NCBI GenBank assembly: GCA_016703945.1
Contig: JADJBC010000012.1
Location: 62,001-126,000 of the forward strand
DNA from: Candidatus Aalborgicola danicus
Lineage (GTDB): Bacteria; Pseudomonadota; Gammaproteobacteria; Burkholderiales; Burkholderiaceae_C
Direction of reading: 5' to 3'
Length of the DNA: 64,000 bases
In this document: piece after piece, positions 26,368 through 36,995 of the stretch
Layout of the letters: every line of letters begins with the position of its first letter
Position numbering within the stretch: position 1 is the stretch's first letter
The notes under the pieces: model-generated
The model's database searches: none
What the model saw: the letters and a program-made list of their open reading frames with translations, nothing else
What the model was told of the DNA's origin: nothing
Program-made: the position numbers and the translations under genes

Positions 26368-26379
26368 TTTTTATAAGCG

Positions 26380-26433
26380 ATATCAGGCTAGAGCCCTCGT
26401 AGAATATGCGTAAAAAGCTATAGTATTTATAGC
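26380..26433. repeat. Family A dispersed repeat, copy 3
   Basis: GGCTAGAGCCCTCGTAGAAT, ATGCGTAA and GCTATAGTATTTATAGC, lying just after the U32 stop. The rest of the 256-bp gap up to 26623 shows no other feature. Confidence 0.75.
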
Positions 26434-26623
26434 AAATTACGCAATCTGGTTGGGCAATCAGGGTTTGTGGCCGATGGATTGATGGATGGATGAACTTCGG
26501 AAGGGCATTCGTGCAATCCTTCTGAAGGGGCTCACGCGAAGACGCCTACTCCCCGAACGTAAAGCCGCCGTCATTGACCCATCCCCGGCATACTGACACT
26601 TTTCTTGCAACAAGGAAGCTCCG

Positions 26624-27070
26624 ATGAATGCACCACTCACCCCAGATGGCGTCTGCCAAACCAGCCGAATCTTCCCATTTGCGCCACCAGAAGTTTTCGC
26701 AGCCTTCGCGAACGCGGAACAATTGGCTGCCTGGTGGGGCCCAGATGGGTTCAGCAACACATTCGAAGTGTTCGAATTCAAGAGCCAGGGGCGTTGGAAG
26801 TTCTTGATGCATGGACCAGACGGAAAGACCTATCCCAATGAATGCGTGTTCCTTGCGGTGTCCCCAGAGAGAATCGTCATCCGGCACACCAATGCGCCGA
26901 ACTTCACACTGACGGTCACGCTCAATGGCATTGAAAATCAAACTGACCTTCGCTGGCACCAAGCATTCGACGACCCGCGAGTGGCTGCAAGCATTGAACA
27001 CATTATTGTTCCTGCGAATGAGCAGAACTTGAATCGCCTACACGCGTCACTTGCCAATGGCACAAAGTAA
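26624..27070 (+). CDS. SRPBCC/AHSA1-like domain protein
   Basis: 148 aa single-domain protein. The AHSA1 (activator of Hsp90 ATPase-like) branch of the START/Bet v1 superfamily is recognised by FPFAPPEVFAAFANAEQLAAWWGPDGFSN split across strand-helix, then GRWKFLMHGPDG and the long C-terminal helix. These form a hydrophobic cavity that can bind small ligands; most bacterial members have no known function. The ATG is preceded by AAGGAAG. No operon partner is evident; MAPEG follows after 133 bases. Confidence 0.82.
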   Translation: MNAPLTPDGVCQTSRIFPFAPPEVFAAFANAEQLAAWWGPDGFSNTFEVFEFKSQGRWKFLMHGPDGKTYPNECVFLAVSPERIVIRHTNAPNFTLTVTLNGIENQTDLRWHQAFDDPRVAASIEHIIVPANEQNLNRLHASLANGTK

Positions 27071-27203
27071 CGCCTGGCTCGAACCTTGGGGGGTCATGTA
27101 TAAATGGGACAGGGCGCACATCATCGTCATTTCTAATGCCCGCTAGACTTCACAGAACGTCAAAGGGCCCACCCACAGTCCCATTTTTAAGGAATACCGC
27201 CAA

Positions 27204-27641
27204 ATGTCCCCCACCCTATTGGCCTTGCTCGGGTTTCTGTCATGGACCTTAGCCCTTTTGGTGCTGATGGAAGCCATCCGCTCCAAGCTTGTACTCACCA
27301 AAGAGGTTCAAGCCAACAGCTTCAGCCCCGACAACGCCGGACTCTCACCCTTCATGCAACGCCTTGCGCGAGCGCATGCCAACTGCCTTGAAGGCCTGCC
27401 GCTTTTTGGAGGCTTCATGATCCTGGCCGTGGTCGCTGGCAAGGCCAACATCACAGATCCGCTGGCCTACGCCCTCCTCGCGGCGCGCATCGTGCAGTCG
27501 ACCATCCATTTGGTGTCCACATCGCCATTCGCGGTAACCGCTCGCTTTGCAGCCTTTGCGGTGCAACTGGGTATCGCGGTCTTCTGGGCGGTCAAGCTAC
27601 GGCGGCCGCGCCCCCCCCTTTTTCCCTGGAGGTTGAAATGA
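27204..27641 (+). CDS. MAPEG-family membrane protein
   Basis: 145 aa with four hydrophobic helices. MAPEG proteins include glutathione transferase-like membrane enzymes; bacterial members are mostly uncharacterised. The LARAHANCLEGLPLFGGFMI segment between helices 1 and 2 matches the family's ERAHxNxxE-type motif. The C-terminus runs through a C-rich tract into RRPRPPLFPWRLK, which might be altered by an indel, but the frame closes soon after. It starts with a good AAGGAATACC spacing. Confidence 0.8.
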   Translation: MSPTLLALLGFLSWTLALLVLMEAIRSKLVLTKEVQANSFSPDNAGLSPFMQRLARAHANCLEGLPLFGGFMILAVVAGKANITDPLAYALLAARIVQSTIHLVSTSPFAVTARFAAFAVQLGIAVFWAVKLRRPRPPLFPWRLK

Positions 27642-27856
27642 AAGGGGGCACCGGTGCGGAGGAACTGAACGCCCAGCGGCCAACACAATGGCCGCCGCTG
27701 TCAGGGCTGGTTGTTCAAGAACTCGGGCCGAAGACCTGGTGGCGTAGCTCGTGATGAAGGCTGAACGCTGGAGAAGACAGACGACTGAAACGGAAGGGGG
27801 TGGGGAGGGCAATAAGGTTGAAGGGGGGGCTGGCATTGCCTGCAGCCAACTCAAAC

Positions 27857-27913
27857 GCTATGAAAATAATAGCTTCTTACATATATCCTACGGGGGCTGA
27901 AGGCACTTTTTTT
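27857..27913. repeat. Family A dispersed repeat, copy 4
   Basis: GCTATGAAAATAATAGCTTC, CTACGGGGGCTGAAGGCAC and a T-run. The rest of the 27642-27921 gap is purine-rich low-complexity sequence without an ORF. Confidence 0.75.
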
Positions 27914-27921
27914 ACACTTCC

Positions 27922-28512
27922 TTAGCGCATGTGTTTGAACATCTTGGCCGCAAAGCGTTGCGGAATGCTGACGTGGCGCGGCCCGTGCAGTAATTCAAAT
28001 GACACTCCAGCTTGCACCGTGCCGGGTGTGTCCACCGACAGATAGAAGCCGCAAAAACCGCTTTGTGCCATGGATTTGACGGCGGTATTGAAGCCCATGG
28101 CAGCGTTGAATTTGAAACAGGGCTCACGCGGCTGCTCGACACGCAGCACACAATCGGGAAAACGCAGTACGTCGCCCACCCACACATCAGACTCCAGCAG
28201 GCCGTTTAGGGTCAGGTTTTCACCCATGGACCCGTGGGGCAAGGCGGTATCGATATCGGCCACACCCGCCTTGCGGCGTGCCTCCATCCAGAACGCGTAG
28301 TGCTCGGCCGGATAGGCATACACCGCCTTCTCCAGCCCGCCGTGGACCGACAAATCGGCCTGCTCGTCACCGTGCAAGCCCAACGGTTTGACCTCCACTG
28401 GCCCCATGACGGCGGTCTTATGGATGGCCGTCAGGATGGATCGCCCTGCAATTGCGACTTTGCGGGCCTGGGCCACCTGGACGCTGGCTACGGAAAAAGC
28501 AACGGCTGGCAC
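27922..28512 (-). CDS. MOSC domain protein (YiiM-like)
   Basis: 196 aa starting at a GTG with AAGGAG seven bases upstream. MOSC domains carry sulfur or bind molybdenum cofactor; YiiM-type proteins reduce N-hydroxylated compounds. Visible are LGLHGDEQADLSVHGGLEKAVYAYP (split by turns), the GSMGENLTLNGL segment and the conserved Cys in REPCFKF, which is the expected cofactor ligand. No redox partner gene is adjacent. Confidence 0.86.
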   Translation of the reverse strand: MPAVAFSVASVQVAQARKVAIAGRSILTAIHKTAVMGPVEVKPLGLHGDEQADLSVHGGLEKAVYAYPAEHYAFWMEARRKAGVADIDTALPHGSMGENLTLNGLLESDVWVGDVLRFPDCVLRVEQPREPCFKFNAAMGFNTAVKSMAQSGFCGFYLSVDTPGTVQAGVSFELLHGPRHVSIPQRFAAKMFKHMR

Positions 28513-28523
28513 TGGATGGCTCC

Positions 28524-29641
28524 TTACAACTGGTGGTACAACATTTCGCCGGGGCGGCTGGAGTAACGCGCGTTGGCGTCGAGCTTCTCAAATTGCACCA
28601 CCACCGAACGTTGGTGGTAGGCGTTCTCCTTGAGCCAGGCAAATTCAGCCTCCAGCGTTTTGCTGTCACCAATTCGGGTGCTCCAGACCTTTTGCTCGGC
28701 ACTCCAGCGGTAGCCGCGGGCCTTGAGTTTGTCTTTGGCGTCGAACGGCGCGTTGGTGGCCATCAGCCGGTAGCTGGGTTTGCGGGCCTGTGCCACCAGA
28801 TGGGCCAGGCCCGTGTGGGGCTGTTGTGGCAGCTTGGCGGCCAGCACCGCCAGCAAGGCGTGGCAGTCCATCTCGGCACGGTGGGCGTCGTAAAACCAAC
28901 CCATGTCCTGCGCCAGGCTTTCCAGCTTGGCCGAGCGTTTGCCGTGCTCGCGCCACGGAATGTCGGCAAAGGAGCAGGCCCAGGCCAGGTGGCTGAATGC
29001 TGCCAGCCGCGCTTCGCAAAAGGGTCGATCGAACCCCGCGTTGTGGGCAATGACCAAGTCAACGCCGTCCAGCAAGGCGGCAACACGGGCCTCGTTCAGC
29101 CGCTGGCCTTCGACCATGGTATTGCTGATGCCGGTAATGTCCTGCACCTCCTTGGGGATGGGCATGCCGGGGTCTTCCAGCTCGTCGTAGACCTGCACCT
29201 CACCCACGGGTAAGCCGGTTGCCAGAGCTATATCCACCCGCAGCAGGCCAGTTCGATGATCTTGTCGCGGCTGTGGTCCAAGCCCGTGGTTTCGGTATCC
29301 AGCACCACCACGCGGCAAATGCCTTCACCTGAGGCAGGTGGCCAGGAAAGACGGGGTTTGAGGCGTCGCAAAACCCGGTAGTCGGAGTGCGCCTCCAGGG
29401 TCAGGGCCAGCGGCTCCAGGTCGTCGGCAACACTCTGCTGAAGGGGGGCGGGGTCCAGGTGCTCCGCAGCCACTGGGTCCACCACGAGCGGCAATGGTTC
29501 GATTGAAACCACAGGCGTTGAAGTAGCAGCCGCCACTGAGGGGGTAGACCCAGTCTTGGTCCGCGCAGCGCGCTTCCTGGCAGCCGGTGCAAGGATGGGA
29601 AGCTCTGCCAAAAAGGCAAAATCAAGCTGGTTGTGTGTCAA
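28524..29641 (-). pseudogene. DEDDh 3'-5' exonuclease (DnaQ/epsilon-like), frame broken by one base
   Basis: Two overlapping frames make one protein of about 372 aa. The first carries an N-terminal extension of about 100 residues and the Exo I motif VVVLDTETTGLD; it then hits a stop. The second carries NAGFDRPF (Exo II), HRAEMDCHALL (Exo III) and a C-terminal RGYRWSAEQKVW domain. A missing C in CC (29246-29247) joins them as IIELALLRVDIAL. The start is a TTG and may be elsewhere. The enzyme would remove nucleotides from 3' ends in DNA repair or RNA turnover. A sequencing indel is likely. Confidence 0.82.
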
Positions 29642-29755
29642 AGGGATACCCTGTGCTGTCGGTTGTGCATTTGGCGGGGGCGGTGGTCGACGGTTCTTGA
29701 GGCGCCATTATCATGGGCGTGAGAGCGGACCGTCTGTTTCTCAAGAATGTTTGTC

Positions 29756-29811
29756 ATCAAAATGGCCTCTAGCCCTCGTGAAATGGGCGTGAGGCGCTCC
29801 CAATTTTATAG
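29756..29811. repeat. Family A dispersed repeat, copy 5
   Basis: ATCAAAATGGCCTCTAGCCC, TCGTGAAATGGGCGTGAGG and ATTTTATAG, ending 11 bases before the CoA-transferase ATG. Confidence 0.75.
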
Positions 29812-29822
29812 TGAATGAGTCC

Positions 29823-30755
29823 ATGGCCACCAAGACCTCTCCCACCAAAGCCACTGCCGTCAAACCGCTTTTCCCGCTCAAAGGTGTGCGCATCGTCAGT
29901 CTGGCGCTGAACCTGCCCGGCCCGGCGGCCCTGATGCGCTGCCAGCAAATGGGTGCCACCTGTACCAAGCTGGAGCCGCGCGCCCACCCGACAGCGCCCA
30001 TAGGCACATCGGGCGACCCCATGGGGCTGTACAACCGCGCCGCCTATAACACCTTGCACCACGGCATGCGGATTGCCCAAGTGGATTTGAAGACTGAAAA
30101 AGGTCAAAAAGCCTTGCACCGCGAGTTGGCCCGGGCCGATGTATTGCTCACCTCGTTTCGCCCATCGGCGCTGCAAAAACTGGGGCTGGACTGGAAGGCT
30201 CTGCAAAAGCGCTACCCCACGCTGTCGCTGGTCGCCATCTTTGGCGCACCCGGTGCGCGGGGCGAGGAGCCGGGCCATGACCTGACCTACCTTGCCGAGA
30301 ACAATCTGGTGAACGGGCTCGATTTGCCCGCCACGTTGTATGCCGACATGGGTGGCTCACTCATGGCGTCTGAAGCCGTTCTGAAAGCGCGCCTGCTGCA
30401 ACTGCAAAAGGGCAAGGGTGTGCGTCTTGACATAGCACTGTCCGACGCGGCAGCCTATCTGGCCTTGCCACGCACCTGGGGGCTGACCCAACCCGGTGCT
30501 GCGGTGGGCGGTGGGCATGCGGGTTACCGCGTCTACCCTTGCAAGGATGGCCGTGTGGCCGTGGCGGCGCTGGAGCCGCACTTCGCCGCCGCGTTGGGTG
30601 GCGCGGTGGGGCTGAAATCGTCCAATATCATGGCCATGTTTGCGCCTGAGAGCCATGCGGCGATTGCCGCCTTCCTGTTGACCCAGACCCGCCAGCAGCT
30701 TGATCAGTTGGCGGTGGACAAAGATATTCCGCTACTGAGCTTGCCCAGCACCTGA
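29823..30755 (+). CDS. CoA-transferase family III (CaiB/BaiF) protein
   Basis: 310 aa from ATG (MATKTSPTKAT); the GTG four codons upstream is inside a repeat. Family III enzymes move CoA between acyl-CoA and a carboxylate. Features are PLKGVRIVSLALNLPGPAALM, VDLKTEKGQKAL, SFRPSALQKLGLDW and EPGHDLTYLAEN with the catalytic Asp. It is shorter than usual (about 380-410), lacking part of the C-terminal domain after ALEPHFAAAL. The substrate is unknown. Confidence 0.83.
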   Translation: MATKTSPTKATAVKPLFPLKGVRIVSLALNLPGPAALMRCQQMGATCTKLEPRAHPTAPIGTSGDPMGLYNRAAYNTLHHGMRIAQVDLKTEKGQKALHRELARADVLLTSFRPSALQKLGLDWKALQKRYPTLSLVAIFGAPGARGEEPGHDLTYLAENNLVNGLDLPATLYADMGGSLMASEAVLKARLLQLQKGKGVRLDIALSDAAAYLALPRTWGLTQPGAAVGGGHAGYRVYPCKDGRVAVAALEPHFAAALGGAVGLKSSNIMAMFAPESHAAIAAFLLTQTRQQLDQLAVDKDIPLLSLPST

Positions 30756-30771
30756 GCGCACCTGAGCCCGG

Positions 30772-32262
30772 TCAACCCGCCAGGGGCGATTTGCCAGGTC
30801 CACCCTTCAGCGTTTCCTCATATAGTGCCAGGTAGTGGGTCGCGGCCACATGCCACGAGAAGTTCTGTGCCATGCCCTGCAGCATCAGCTTCTTCCACAC
30901 GGCGGGGTTGCGGTAGGCCTGCAAAGTGCGCTCCAACGCCTGCACCAGGCTTGAGGGGGTCGCCGTACCCATCATGAACCCGGTCGCGGTACCGGCTTGA
31001 ATGGTCTGGGGTGTGGCATCCACCACCGTATCGGCAAGCCCGCCGACACGCCGCACCAGGGGCACCGTGCCGTATCGCAAGGCATAAAGCTGGGTCAGCC
31101 CACACGGCTCAAAACGTGAAGGCACTAGCATCACATCGGCCGCCGCGATGACGCGGTGGGCAAGGGCTTCGTCATAGCGTAAACACACGGCAACCCGGCC
31201 CGGATAACTCGATACAGCCGCCAAAAATGCCGCCTCCAGTGACGGGTCACCGTTGCCCTGAACGGCCAACTGCACGGTCTGGTTGCCCGGCCCCTGCATC
31301 AAGTCGGACAACGCCGCCAACACCAGGTCAAGACCCTTTTGGGACGTCAAGCGGCTCACCACGCCCAGCAATGGGGCGGTCGCGTCCACGTGCAGACCCA
31401 ATTCCCGTTGCAGGGCGGCCTTGCACAGCGCTTTGCCTCCCAGAGAGTTTGCGGAATACGGAGTGGGAATGTGGGGGTCGTGCGCAGGGTTCCAAACCTC
31501 GCTATCCACCCCGTTGAGAATGCCGCATACCGCCCCGCCACGCGCCCGAATCACGCCGTCCAGCCCACAGCCAAACTCTTCGGTCGCAATCTCTCGGGCA
31601 TAACTCGGGCTCACGGTGGTCACCCGTTGCGCAAACTTCAATCCCGCTTTCATGAATGAAATGTGGCCATGGAACTCCAGCCCCTGCGACACCATCAAGC
31701 GTGAGGGAAGCCCCAGCAAATGAAAATCCTCGGTCCGAAACAAGCCCTGGTAGGCCAGGTTATGAACCGTAAAGACGGTGGCCGCCACGGGGCCTGGGTG
31801 GCTGGCGACATAGGCACAGGCCAACGCTGAGTGCCAGTCATGGGCATGCAGAACAAGAGGCTTCCATTCGGGGTCAAGCTCGCCCGCGGCCAGATGCGCG
31901 GCAACCCAGCCCAGCAGCGCAAAACGCTGGATGTTGTCGGGCCACTCCTGGCCTTCCGCGTTGTGGTACGGGTTGCCGGCACGTTGGTAAAGGTAAGGCG
32001 CGTCAATCACGTAAACGCTGACACCGTTGTGGGCCATGCGGCCCAAGCGCAAGGTCACACGCCCAGCGCCAAAAATGGCCCCCAACTCACACACCGTGGA
32101 CAACTGCTCCACACCCTGCAAAATTGCCGGCAGGCCGGGCAAGACGATGCGTACATCCGCGCCTGCTGCGGCCAACGCCTGCGGTAGGGCTCCCAGCACA
32201 TCCGCCAGCCCCCCCGTCTTGACCAGGGGAAAAACTTCAGCAGCTGCCAACAAAACTTTCAT
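30772..32262 (-). CDS. glgA: Glycogen synthase GlgA (ADP-glucose type)
   Basis: 496 aa from MKVLLAAAEVFPLVKTGGLADV; the frame is open far upstream over glgP, which I reject because the family N-terminus is exactly here. It adds glucose from ADP-glucose to glycogen. The KTGGL loop, HAHDWHSALACAY, the GT-B linker and the C-terminal PSRFEPCGLTQLYALRYGT acceptor site are present. It is divergent from glgP across 75 bases, which must hold both promoters. Confidence 0.95.
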   Translation of the reverse strand: MKVLLAAAEVFPLVKTGGLADVLGALPQALAAAGADVRIVLPGLPAILQGVEQLSTVCELGAIFGAGRVTLRLGRMAHNGVSVYVIDAPYLYQRAGNPYHNAEGQEWPDNIQRFALLGWVAAHLAAGELDPEWKPLVLHAHDWHSALACAYVASHPGPVAATVFTVHNLAYQGLFRTEDFHLLGLPSRLMVSQGLEFHGHISFMKAGLKFAQRVTTVSPSYAREIATEEFGCGLDGVIRARGGAVCGILNGVDSEVWNPAHDPHIPTPYSANSLGGKALCKAALQRELGLHVDATAPLLGVVSRLTSQKGLDLVLAALSDLMQGPGNQTVQLAVQGNGDPSLEAAFLAAVSSYPGRVAVCLRYDEALAHRVIAAADVMLVPSRFEPCGLTQLYALRYGTVPLVRRVGGLADTVVDATPQTIQAGTATGFMMGTATPSSLVQALERTLQAYRNPAVWKKLMLQGMAQNFSWHVAATHYLALYEETLKGGPGKSPLAG

Positions 32263-32337
32263 GGACCAATGGTAACAAGCCCGGGCGGGCATTTTTTTTG
32301 CATGCGAGAATGAAACGCAACCGAAAAGGATTTCGCC

Positions 32338-34771
32338 GTGGCCTCCACACCCTTGATAGCAAAACATGCCCAGGCGGCCCAAATCGAGCAACACTTGCTC
32401 AGCACCGTTGGCGTCGCCTCCGAGGACGCAACGACCACCGACCTGATGCTGGCCGTGGCCCATGTGGCGCGCGAGCAGTTGTCGCAGCGCTGGGTCGAGA
32501 CCCAGGCATCGGAGCGTGCCAACCAGGCGCGCCGTGTGGTGTACCTTTCGATGGAATTCCTGATGGGGCGCACCCTGTCCAACGCGCTTGCCGCGCTGCA
32601 CCTCACGGGCGGGGCAGCGCAGGGTTTGGCGCAACATGCACACACCCTGGAGGATATTCAAAGCGGCGAGCCAGACGCAGCCCTGGGCAATGGTGGCCTG
32701 GGTCGCCTGGCAGCGTGTTTTCTGGATTCCCTGGCAACCCTCAAGCTGCCCTCGTTCGGATACGGCATCCGTTATGAATACGGCATGTTCGCCCAAGGGA
32801 TTCACAAAGGCTCGCAGGTCGAGTACCCGGACCCCTGGCTTCAGGACGGCACCCCGTGGGAGTTTCCCCGGGCCGACATTGCGTACCCGGTGCGGTTTGG
32901 CGGCTGGGTCGAGCATATCGACGGCACGTCCCACTGGCGCCACGGCGGCGAGGTGGTTGCAAAGGCCTATGACATGGTGGTGCCAGGCCATGGCACCGAC
33001 CATGTCAGCACTTTGCGCCTGTGGAAGGCCGTGGCACCGGCGCACCTGGACCTGGGGGTGTTCAACGCCGGGGACTATGCACGCGCTGCCAACCTCAAGA
33101 ACGAGTTTGAAAATATTTCCTGGGTGTTGTATCCCAACGACAGCACACCGGCTGGGCGTGAGTTGCGCCTGAAGCAAGAGTATTTCTTTGTTGCCGCATC
33201 ATTGCAGGACGTCGTGAAACGCCATCTGACGGAGTACCCGTCGCTGGACAACCTGGCCGACAAGGTCGCCATTCACCTCAATGACACGCACCCCGCCATT
33301 GGGGTGGCCGAACTGATGCGCTTGCTGTGCGACGAGCACCACATGGAATGGAATGATGCCTGGGCCATCAGTGGAAAGGTGTTTTCTTACACCAACCACA
33401 CCCTGATGCCGGAAGCGCTGGAGACCTGGCCGGTCAGCCTGATCCAGCATGTGTTGCCACGGCACCTGGAAATCATTTTTCGGATCAACAAGGCGTTTCT
33501 GGAAACCGCCGCCAACCACCGCCCTGGCGACAATGGCTATCTGGAGCGCTTGTCGCTGATCGACGAACACGGCGAGCGGCGGGTTTCGCATGGCCCACCT
33601 TTCGGTGGTGGGTAGCCACATGGTGAATGGTGTTTCAGCCTTGCACTCCGACTTGCTAGTGCACACCATTTTTGCCGACTTTGCCGACCTGTGGCCCGAG
33701 CGCTTCACCAACATGACCAACGGGGTCACACCGCGGCGCTGGCTGGCACAGGCCAATCCGGGTCTTGCGGATCTGCTGGACCAAACGCTGGGCAAACACT
33801 GGCGGCTTGATCTGGACCAACTCAAGGGCCTGCGTGCGCACCAGGCCGATGCCGTATTCCAGGAGAAATTCCGTGCGGTCAAGCTTCAAAACAAGGTTCG
33901 ACTGGCTGCTTACATTGCGCGCACCACCGGCATCACGGTCGATCCCCACAGTTTGTTTGACGTTCAGGTTAAACGCATCCACGAGTACAAACGCCAACTG
34001 CTCAATGTGTTGCATGTGGTGACCCGTTACCTGGCGATCCTGGAGAACCCCCACGCCGACTGGGTACCACGCACCGTCATCTTTGCCGGCAAGGCGGCAT
34101 CGAGTTACCACAGTGCCAAGTCCATCATCCGGCTGATCCATGATGTCGGCCTGGTCATCAACCATGACGCCCGGATTGGCGACAAGCTAAAAGTGGTGTT
34201 CATCCCCAACTATGGTGTGTCGGTGGCTGAAGTCATCATGCCCGGGGCCGACCTGTCCGAACAGATTTCGACGGCAGGCACCGAAGCCTCCGGCACCGGC
34301 AATATGAAACTGGCGCTCAATGGCGCACTGACCATAGGCACCGACGATGGCGCCAACATCGAAATCCGCGAAGCCGTGGGCGACGACAACATCTTTATTT
34401 TTGGTCTAAAAACGCCGGAGGTGCGCGCCCTGCGGTTGAGCGGGTACCAGCCGATGCACTACTACGAGAGCAACCCAGCACTCAAAGCGGTGCTCAATGC
34501 CCTGTCTGAAGGCCGGTTTTCGCCCGAGGAACCGGGTCGCTACCGCTCCCTGGTGGAGTCTTTGCCTTACGGTGGGGACCATTATTTGTTGTTGGCAGAC
34601 TATGCCTCGTATGTTGCGACCCAGCTGCGTGTCGATTCGCTCTACCGGCAGCCCGTCGCGTGGAGCGAAAAAGCCATAGCCAACGTGGCAGGGATGGGCG
34701 GGTTTTCTTCAGATCGGACCATCCGCGAGTACGCTGCGAAGATCTGGAACGTCTCCCCACTTGCCGAGTGA
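32338..34771 (+). pseudogene. glgP: Glycogen phosphorylase GlgP, frame broken by one base
   Basis: Two adjoining frames together give about 810 aa, the normal length. The first has YLSMEFLMGRTLSNAL, ALGNGGLGRLAACFLDSLATL, and HLNDTHPAIGVAELMRLL. The break is a TTT run at 33584-33586: removing one T gives ERRVRMAHLSVVGSHMVNGV. The second frame has TNGVTPRRWL, RIHEYKRQLLN and the pyridoxal-phosphate lysine region EASGTGNMKLALNGALTIGT. The start is GTG with AAGGA upstream. It degrades glycogen to glucose 1-phosphate. A homopolymer sequencing error is likelier than a real loss. Confidence 0.9.
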
Positions 34772-34802
34772 CGACTTGGCGAATTTACCTACCCACCCAT
34801 CC

Positions 34803-36995
34803 ATGCTCCGCGCCACCGACATCCAATCGATCTGCGATGGCAGCCACAGCGACCCCTTTGCCGTTTTGGGTCCCCATTCCGGCAGCAAAGGCAAAATCTC
34901 GGTGCGGGCGTTTTTGCCCCATGCGGCTGAGGTGCGGGTCGTGGATGGGCGAACCAACCTGGACCTCGGTCCACTCAAGCGGCGCAACGACGTCGGTTTT
35001 TTTGAGCAAAGCCTGGCGATGCCACCCGGCACTCCCTACCGATTCAAGGTTCGCTGGGAGGATGGTCAGCAGTCCACACACGAAGACCCCTACCGTTTTG
35101 GGCCAGTGTTGGGGGAAATGGACGTCTGGTTACTGAGCGAAGGAACCCACCTGCGACCGTATGAGATTCTGGGCGCCAATGCCAGAGTCATGGACGGCGT
35201 CGCCGGAACCAGCTTTGCGGTATGGGCCCCTAACGCGTCGCGTGTCAGTGTGTTGGGCGACTTTAATTTCTGGGACGGACGGCGCCACCCCATGCGCCTG
35301 CGGCGCGAATGCGGTGTGTGGGAAATTTTTCTGCCCGGTGTCGGTGTTGGCGCGCAATACAAATTCGAGGTGCGTAGCCAAGATGGGCGCGTCCTGGTGC
35401 CGCGGGCGGACCCCTATGCGCGCCAGTCCGAACTTCGGCCGGCCACGGCCAGCATCGTCGCACCGTTGCCAGCCAAAATAGAACCATCCGAGCAGCGCCG
35501 GGGCGCCAACGCGCTGGGCGCACCGATAAGCATTTATGAGGTGCACTTAGGATCCTGGCGGCGTGTGATCGATCCGGCAACCGGTGCACAGCGCTGGCCA
35601 ACTTGGGACGAGTTGGCTGACAGCCTGGTGCCCTATGTACAGGAGATGGGGTTTACCCATCTGGAATTGCTGCCCATCAGCGAACACCCATTTGATGGAT
35701 CCTGGGGCTACCAGCCGGTCGGACTGTACGCGCCGACCGCCCGTTTTGGCAGCGCCGACGGGTTTGTCCGTCTGGTGCAACGCTGCCACGCGGCGGGCAT
35801 CGGCGTGTTGCTGGATTGGGTGCCGGCGCACTTCCCCACCGACCCGCATGGACTGGCGCAATTCGACGGCACGCCCTTGTATGAGTACGCCGACCCGCGT
35901 GAAGGCTTCCACAACGACTGGCAAACGCTGATCTACAACCTGGGTCGTACCGAGGTGGCGAACTTCCTGATTGGCAATGGCCTGTACTGGCTGGAGCGAT
36001 TTGGTGTAGACGGTCTGCGGGTCGATGCCGTGGCGTCCATGTTGTACCGCGACTACAGCCGCAAAGCGGGTGAGTGGATACCCAATTCCCAGGGCGGGCG
36101 CGAGAATCTGGAGAGCATTGCGTTTTTCAAACGCATGAACGAGGTCATTGGAAGAGAACGGCCTGACGCTATCACAATGGCCGAGGAATCAACCGCGTTT
36201 CCCTTGGTGTCGCGCCCGACCTACGCCGGTGGACTTGGCTTTCATTACAAGTGGAACATGGGCTGGATGCACGACACACTGCAGTACATGGCGCGCGACC
36301 CGATTCACCGCAAACACCACCAGGGCGAAATGACCTTTGGGTTGGTTTACGCATTCACTGAGAACTTTGTGCTGCCCATTTCCCACGACGAAGTGGTGCA
36401 TGAAAAAGGCTCGCTTCTGAACAAAATGCCCGGAGACCGTTGGCAAAAGTTTGCCAATTTGCGGGCCTATCTGGGCTTTATGTTCGGTCACCCGGGCAAG
36501 AAACTGCTGTTCATGGGTTGCGAATTTGCGCAGGAACGTGAATGGAACCACGACACCAGCCTGGACTGGCATTTGTTGGACAACCCGGAACATGCCGGTG
36601 TTCAGCGTCTGGTGCGTGATCTCAACCAACTGTATCGGACCACGCCGGCCCTGCACGAACTGGACTGTCAGCCCGAAGGGTTCGAGTGGATTGACCATGG
36701 GGACACCGACCATTCGGTCATCAGTTTTATGCGGCGCGGCAGGGACACCGGCACCGTCGTTGTGATGGTGTGCAATTTCACGCCCACCGTGCAGCAGGGA
36801 TACCGCGTCGGAGTGCCACACGCCGGGCAATATGTGGAGCGACTCAATACCGACTCGGGGCACTACGGGGGCAGCAATGCCGGCACGCCGTTGGGCGCAG
36901 CGACGGCTAAACCCATCCCCTGGCACGGTCAATCCTGTTCCATCGAACTGACTTTGCCACCTTTGGCCACGGTGGTTTTTGAATGGAAATACTGA
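34803..36995 (+). CDS. glgB: 1,4-alpha-glucan branching enzyme GlgB
   Basis: 730 aa from ATG (MLRATDIQSICDGSHSDPF); a TTG 14 codons upstream overlapping glgP is a weaker alternative. It has the N1 and CBM48 domains (DPFAVLGPH, then GTSFAVWAPNASRVSVLGDFN), and a GH13 barrel with LLDWVPAHFPTD, the nucleophile Asp in GLRVDAVASMLYRDYS, acid Glu in AEEST, and ISHDEVVHEKGS. It makes alpha-1,6 branches in glycogen. Between glgP and glgX in one operon. Confidence 0.95.
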   Translation: MLRATDIQSICDGSHSDPFAVLGPHSGSKGKISVRAFLPHAAEVRVVDGRTNLDLGPLKRRNDVGFFEQSLAMPPGTPYRFKVRWEDGQQSTHEDPYRFGPVLGEMDVWLLSEGTHLRPYEILGANARVMDGVAGTSFAVWAPNASRVSVLGDFNFWDGRRHPMRLRRECGVWEIFLPGVGVGAQYKFEVRSQDGRVLVPRADPYARQSELRPATASIVAPLPAKIEPSEQRRGANALGAPISIYEVHLGSWRRVIDPATGAQRWPTWDELADSLVPYVQEMGFTHLELLPISEHPFDGSWGYQPVGLYAPTARFGSADGFVRLVQRCHAAGIGVLLDWVPAHFPTDPHGLAQFDGTPLYEYADPREGFHNDWQTLIYNLGRTEVANFLIGNGLYWLERFGVDGLRVDAVASMLYRDYSRKAGEWIPNSQGGRENLESIAFFKRMNEVIGRERPDAITMAEESTAFPLVSRPTYAGGLGFHYKWNMGWMHDTLQYMARDPIHRKHHQGEMTFGLVYAFTENFVLPISHDEVVHEKGSLLNKMPGDRWQKFANLRAYLGFMFGHPGKKLLFMGCEFAQEREWNHDTSLDWHLLDNPEHAGVQRLVRDLNQLYRTTPALHELDCQPEGFEWIDHGDTDHSVISFMRRGRDTGTVVVMVCNFTPTVQQGYRVGVPHAGQYVERLNTDSGHYGGSNAGTPLGAATAKPIPWHGQSCSIELTLPPLATVVFEWKY

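Noticed and set aside
30772..33177. An 801-aa open frame around glgA
   Set aside because: The upstream 305 codons are the antisense of glgP; GlgA proteins start exactly at MKVLLAAAEVFP.
34761..34802. TTG start of glgB overlapping glgP
   Set aside because: ATG at 34803 fits the family N-terminus better; kept only as an alternative.
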